Source of the DNA: JACQHJ01 sp964624955
Lineage (GTDB): Bacteria > Patescibacteriota > Microgenomatia > Levybacterales > UBA12049
Direction: 5' to 3'
Assembly: GCA_964624955.1 (NCBI GenBank)
Contig: CAZUZF010000038.1
Location: 1 to 7,364 of the forward strand
DNA: 7,364 nt
The position numbers and the translations under genes are program-made. Numbering within the stretch: position 1 is the first letter of the stretch; every line of letters starts with the position of its first letter. Positions 5,022 through 7,364 of the stretch are shown piece after piece. Under the pieces are notes generated by a model that saw only the letters and a program-made list of their open reading frames with translations, was not told the DNA's origin and ran no database searches.

Positions 5022-5941
5022 GAATAGCATTCGTAAACACATTATATGAATCAGCACAAAAGAATAAAGACATAATGCTTATTACGGGGGATTTAGGATT
5101 CTCTGTGTTTGAAAATTATATCAAAAACCTGCCTAAGCAGTATCTTAATGCCGGAGTTGCCGAGCAGAACATGACGGGTCTTGCCGCTGGTTTAGCCATG
5201 GAGGGAAAAATTCCTTTTATCTACTCAATTGTTCCTTTTGTAACAATGCGAAATTTTGAACAAATAAGAAATGATATTTGTTACCAAAATTTAAATGTCA
5301 AAATTGTTGGAGTTGGAGCAGGATTTTCCTACGGACCTTATGGTCACACTCACCACGGATTAGAAGACATAGGAGTTTTAAGAACTCTTGCTAATCTAAC
5401 AATTTTTTGCCCAGGAGATCCGATAGAGGTAGAATTTGTAACAAGGCAAACACTTAAAATAAAAGGCCCCGTTTATATAAGACTAGGAAAAGCAGGGGAG
5501 CCGGTTATTCATAATACAAAGTCAAAGCTTGAGGTGGGGAAAGGAGCAATGATTACGGACGGAAAAGATTTAACAATAATTGCTACGAGTACTATGCTTT
5601 ATAGAGCTTTTGAGGTTTCAAAAAATCTTACCAAAAAAGGACTTAGCGTTCGAGTGGTGAGTATGCATACGCTAAAACCATTTGATTCCGATATTATCAT
5701 AAGCAGTGCAAAAAAAACGAGAGCAATATTCTCCTTAGAAGAGCATTCAGTAATTGGTGGATTAGGAAGTGCAGTCTCGGAAGTTTTAGCAGAAAATAGC
5801 ATTAGTACTAAATTTAAAAGGTTAGGAGTGCCCGATAGGTTTACTAAAGTTATAGGGAATCAGGAGTTTATGAGAGAAGCAAACAATCTTTCCGTTGACC
5901 AAATTGTAAACACGATTCTTCGCTATGTTAAGAATGATTAA
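5018..5941 (+). CDS. Transketolase, C-terminal (pyrimidine-binding) subunit
   Basis: The 307-residue protein supplies the pyrimidine-binding and C-terminal domains of the split transketolase. It begins at a GTG that overlaps the previous stop (GTGA) and has a strong ribosome site. The Pyr domain (about 1-165) shows GDLGFSVFE (24-32), then NAGVAEQNM (44-52), whose Glu49 is the conserved acid that activates the TPP aminopyrimidine ring, FVTMRNFEQIRND (74-86), and GAGFSYGPYGHTHHGLED (100-117), whose histidines line the active site. A YIRLGK segment ends the domain. The C-terminal domain (about 175-300) has GKDLTIIATSTML and SMHTLKPFD, then SLEEHSVIGGLGSAVSEVL, as in transketolase and DXS C-terminal domains. 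DXS itself is unlikely because DXS is a single long chain. All catalytic residues expected of this half appear present. The 3' end overlaps the GT2 gene. Confidence 0.92.
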   Translation: MRIAFVNTLYESAQKNKDIMLITGDLGFSVFENYIKNLPKQYLNAGVAEQNMTGLAAGLAMEGKIPFIYSIVPFVTMRNFEQIRNDICYQNLNVKIVGVGAGFSYGPYGHTHHGLEDIGVLRTLANLTIFCPGDPIEVEFVTRQTLKIKGPVYIRLGKAGEPVIHNTKSKLEVGKGAMITDGKDLTIIATSTMLYRAFEVSKNLTKKGLSVRVVSMHTLKPFDSDIIISSAKKTRAIFSLEEHSVIGGLGSAVSEVLAENSISTKFKRLGVPDRFTKVIGNQEFMREANNLSVDQIVNTILRYVKND

Positions 5942-6974
5942 AAAACCTTTTTTCTCTATTTTAATTCCTACATATAAAAGAGCAAATAATTTAAAACTTG
6001 CTATTTCGTGTATTTTAATGCAGGATTTTTCCGATTTTGAGATAATTATTTCTGACAATAATTCTAATGACGGGACAGAAGACGTTGTAAAGAAATTTAA
6101 GGATCCAAGAATTAAGTATTCAAAGAATGTAAGAAACATTGGGTGGATTCCTAATTTGCGAAAAGCTATCCGTGCAGCAAGCGGTGCCTATATATTATTG
6201 CATGGTGATGATGATTTCATTATCTTTCCCCAAACATTAAGTAGTATTTATGCTCTTATCAAGAAAGGAAATTATGGTTTCGTCAGAATGAACTACCTGA
6301 ATGTTTTACACGAGAGGGATTTGATATTTGATTTTCATAAGGACATTCATAAAGATTTTGGAATCAAACCTAAAGAAGATAAAAAGGCTATTGTAGATTT
6401 TATTGAAAAAATTGATCCGTTCTTTATTACGGGAATAGTATTTAAAAATAACTATCCTAAAAACATTGATCTTATGAATTCGGAATTTGTAGCTTGGTTT
6501 AAGATTATTTTCTATAACATCTATCAATATGGGGGATATTTTGTTCAACAACAATTCCTTGCAGCATCTTGGTCGCAAAACGCTTCTCATCCAAGATACC
6601 AACTAAGTAATGGAAAGTTTAGATTTGAAAAGTATTTTACAGAAGTCGGCGGACTATTGGGAAGAAATGAATATGAACAGTTTTTAAATAAGAGATTAAA
6701 AATAGTTATAAAGGAATTTCCAGCAGCAAAATTTTATACAAGTAATTCTAACCTTAAAATTTTCTCCAGAAGAGTTTTAGAAATTTTGCCAAAATTTAGA
6801 TTTTCACTTACCTACTGGTTTTGGTTTTTCTTTTCATTGCTTGCACCAAAATTTATACTTGCTTTTATAAGAAAACATATATTCTTTAGAATGATCGCAA
6901 ATACAAATATAGAAAGTTATGCTAAGATACACAAAAGAATTTCTTATCTTAATAGTTTGCTTAATTCTCAATGA
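5934..6974 (+). CDS. GT2 family glycosyltransferase (GT-A fold)
   Basis: The cytosolic GT-A domain starts with FFSILIPTYKRANNL, the nucleotide-sugar-binding first strand, followed by a second acidic patch SDNNSNDGT and the metal-binding DXD in HGDDDF (Asp95-Asp97 counting from the ATG at 5925). A stretch NIGWIPNLRKAIRAASGAYILL between them is typical of the family, which transfers an activated sugar to a growing glycan or lipid carrier. The C-terminal part has an aromatic hydrophobic segment (YWFWFFFSLLAPKFILAFI) that may attach it to the inner face of the membrane. Two starts are possible: ATG 5925 (17-base overlap with the transketolase gene, 349 residues) or ATG 5934 (346 residues, ATGATTAA overlap). 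I prefer 5934 since the domain begins right after it; neither has a ribosome site. The stop overlaps the next ATG (ATGA). Donor and acceptor are not predictable. Confidence 0.88.
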   Translation: MIKKPFFSILIPTYKRANNLKLAISCILMQDFSDFEIIISDNNSNDGTEDVVKKFKDPRIKYSKNVRNIGWIPNLRKAIRAASGAYILLHGDDDFIIFPQTLSSIYALIKKGNYGFVRMNYLNVLHERDLIFDFHKDIHKDFGIKPKEDKKAIVDFIEKIDPFFITGIVFKNNYPKNIDLMNSEFVAWFKIIFYNIYQYGGYFVQQQFLAASWSQNASHPRYQLSNGKFRFEKYFTEVGGLLGRNEYEQFLNKRLKIVIKEFPAAKFYTSNSNLKIFSRRVLEILPKFRFSLTYWFWFFFSLLAPKFILAFIRKHIFFRMIANTNIESYAKIHKRISYLNSLLNSQ

Positions 6975-7364
6975 AGTATATAAAAAGAGAAAAAATTATT
7001 GTAATTATTGCTGCTTTTATACTCTCTATTACCAGTATATATAGTTGGTTTAATCATGGAACGATACTTTACTACTGGGATACGTTATTGCCTCTTGATA
7101 TAAGATTTGCAGTTGAGACCTTTTTTTATAATTGGAATCCTATCAATTTTCCTGGTTATTCTGGTAATGGGTGGAGTTGGTTTCCATATTCATTATCAGT
7201 TGCAATTCTTTTAAAGCTTTTTGGAAGTCTTTCTTTAACCCAAGCACTTCTTTATTTCTCATTTATTTTTCTATCAATAATCAACTTTTATCTAATGTCT
7301 AAGTATTTATTGGTAACCGTAGTAGGCCAGGATATAGAAAAACACGCTACTGTTTATAAGATTA
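6971..7364 (+). CDS. Polytopic membrane protein, likely GT-C/AftD- or YfhO-like, 5' part
   Basis: An ATG at 6971 overlaps the GT2 stop (ATGA) and opens a frame that runs off the window end (131 residues seen). It begins MKYIKREK, then a membrane helix (about residues 8-26), then an extracytoplasmic loop with YYWDTLLPLD (Asp37), NWNPINFPGYSGNGWSWFPY, and further helices around SLSVAILLKLF and ALLYFSFIFLSIINFYLM. A first loop with an Asp, followed by a Gly/Trp/Asn-rich stretch, is what large GT-C glycosyltransferases (AftD-like arabinosyltransferase or YfhO type) show; those run to 600 or more residues. Such enzymes use polyprenyl-linked sugars outside the membrane. The family call is an inference from a short piece; a polymerase or flippase-type membrane protein is an alternative. 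Its linkage makes it the fourth gene of the transketolase operon. Confidence 0.6.
   Translation, partial: MKYIKREKIIVIIAAFILSITSIYSWFNHGTILYYWDTLLPLDIRFAVETFFYNWNPINFPGYSGNGWSWFPYSLSVAILLKLFGSLSLTQALLYFSFIFLSIINFYLMSKYLLVTVVGQDIEKHATVYKI

Noticed and set aside
5018..5941. DXS (1-deoxyxylulose-5-phosphate synthase) or pyruvate dehydrogenase E1 beta for the C-subunit
   Set aside because: The split pair, lengths (276 + 307) and the GDLGFSVFE / GVAEQNM / GHTHHGLED pattern fit split transketolase better; DXS is one chain of about 600 residues.
33..6602. Open frames on the minus strand (for example 33-329, 172-471, 4403-4597, 5599-5802, 5822-6139, 6306-6602)
   Set aside because: Each lies opposite a well-supported plus-strand gene, has no recognisable domain, and its composition is that of antisense translation.
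1..7364. Alternative genetic code (UGA read as glycine)
   Set aside because: TGA ends the DUF5667-like gene (3340-3342), transketolase N (5019-5021) and the GT2 gene (6972-6974), in two cases exactly where the next gene starts.
1..7364. CRISPR array, tRNA/rRNA gene, insertion sequence or attachment site
   Set aside because: No regularly spaced repeats, cloverleaf-like segments, transposase motifs or terminal repeats were seen by eye; gaps between genes are too short to hold them, except 2619-2760, which shows only promoter-like sequence.

Overview
The window is an AT-rich bacterial segment in which every gene lies on the plus strand. It reads as part of a cell-surface glycan (capsule or S-layer glycan type) locus. 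The low GC content, very short intergenic gaps, stop/start overlaps (GTGA, ATGA, TAAATG), near absence of Shine-Dalgarno sites, a DUF5667-type lipoprotein-like gene and large T-rich membrane glycosyltransferase genes together suggest a Patescibacteria (CPR) genome, perhaps Microgenomates-like. This is inference: there is no rRNA or other marker gene. TGA is used as a true stop (ends at 3342, 5021 and 6974), which argues against the UGA=Gly code of Gracilibacteria/Absconditabacteria.

Layout. 1-462: the 3' end of an HpcH/HpaI (citrate lyase beta-like) aldolase. 496-1251: a class I SAM methyltransferase of the type found beside polyprenyl-phosphate sugar transferases. 1252-2618: a GT87/DUF2029-like polytopic membrane glycosyltransferase broken into two overlapping frames, with a (TA)7 tract at the point where the good coding frame changes. 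2761-3342: a secreted or membrane-anchored DUF5667-like protein with its own candidate promoter. 3370-4143: an OafA-type acyltransferase-3 gene that keeps its N-terminal catalytic motif and its C-terminal signature but lacks most of the membrane helices between them. 4166-4184: a perfect 6-bp inverted repeat whose spacer is the TATAAT of a candidate promoter. 4191-5941: a split transketolase (N- and C-terminal subunits). 5934-6974: a GT2 glycosyltransferase. 6971-7364: the start of another polytopic membrane protein, cut by the window edge.

How it fits together. The transketolase pair is translationally linked to the GT2 gene and then to the membrane protein by overlapping stops and starts. 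Its product is therefore plausibly made with the glycan machinery, not only for central pentose metabolism. The aldolase upstream is another carbon-carbon bond enzyme. A working picture is a locus that makes an unusual sugar or acid precursor (aldolase, transketolase), transfers it (GT2, GT87-like) and decorates it (methyltransferase, acyltransferase). Two neighbouring decoration/transfer genes are structurally altered: one by a frameshift at a dinucleotide repeat, one by an in-frame internal deletion. This suggests either switching or decay of surface structure. The substrates cannot be named from sequence alone.
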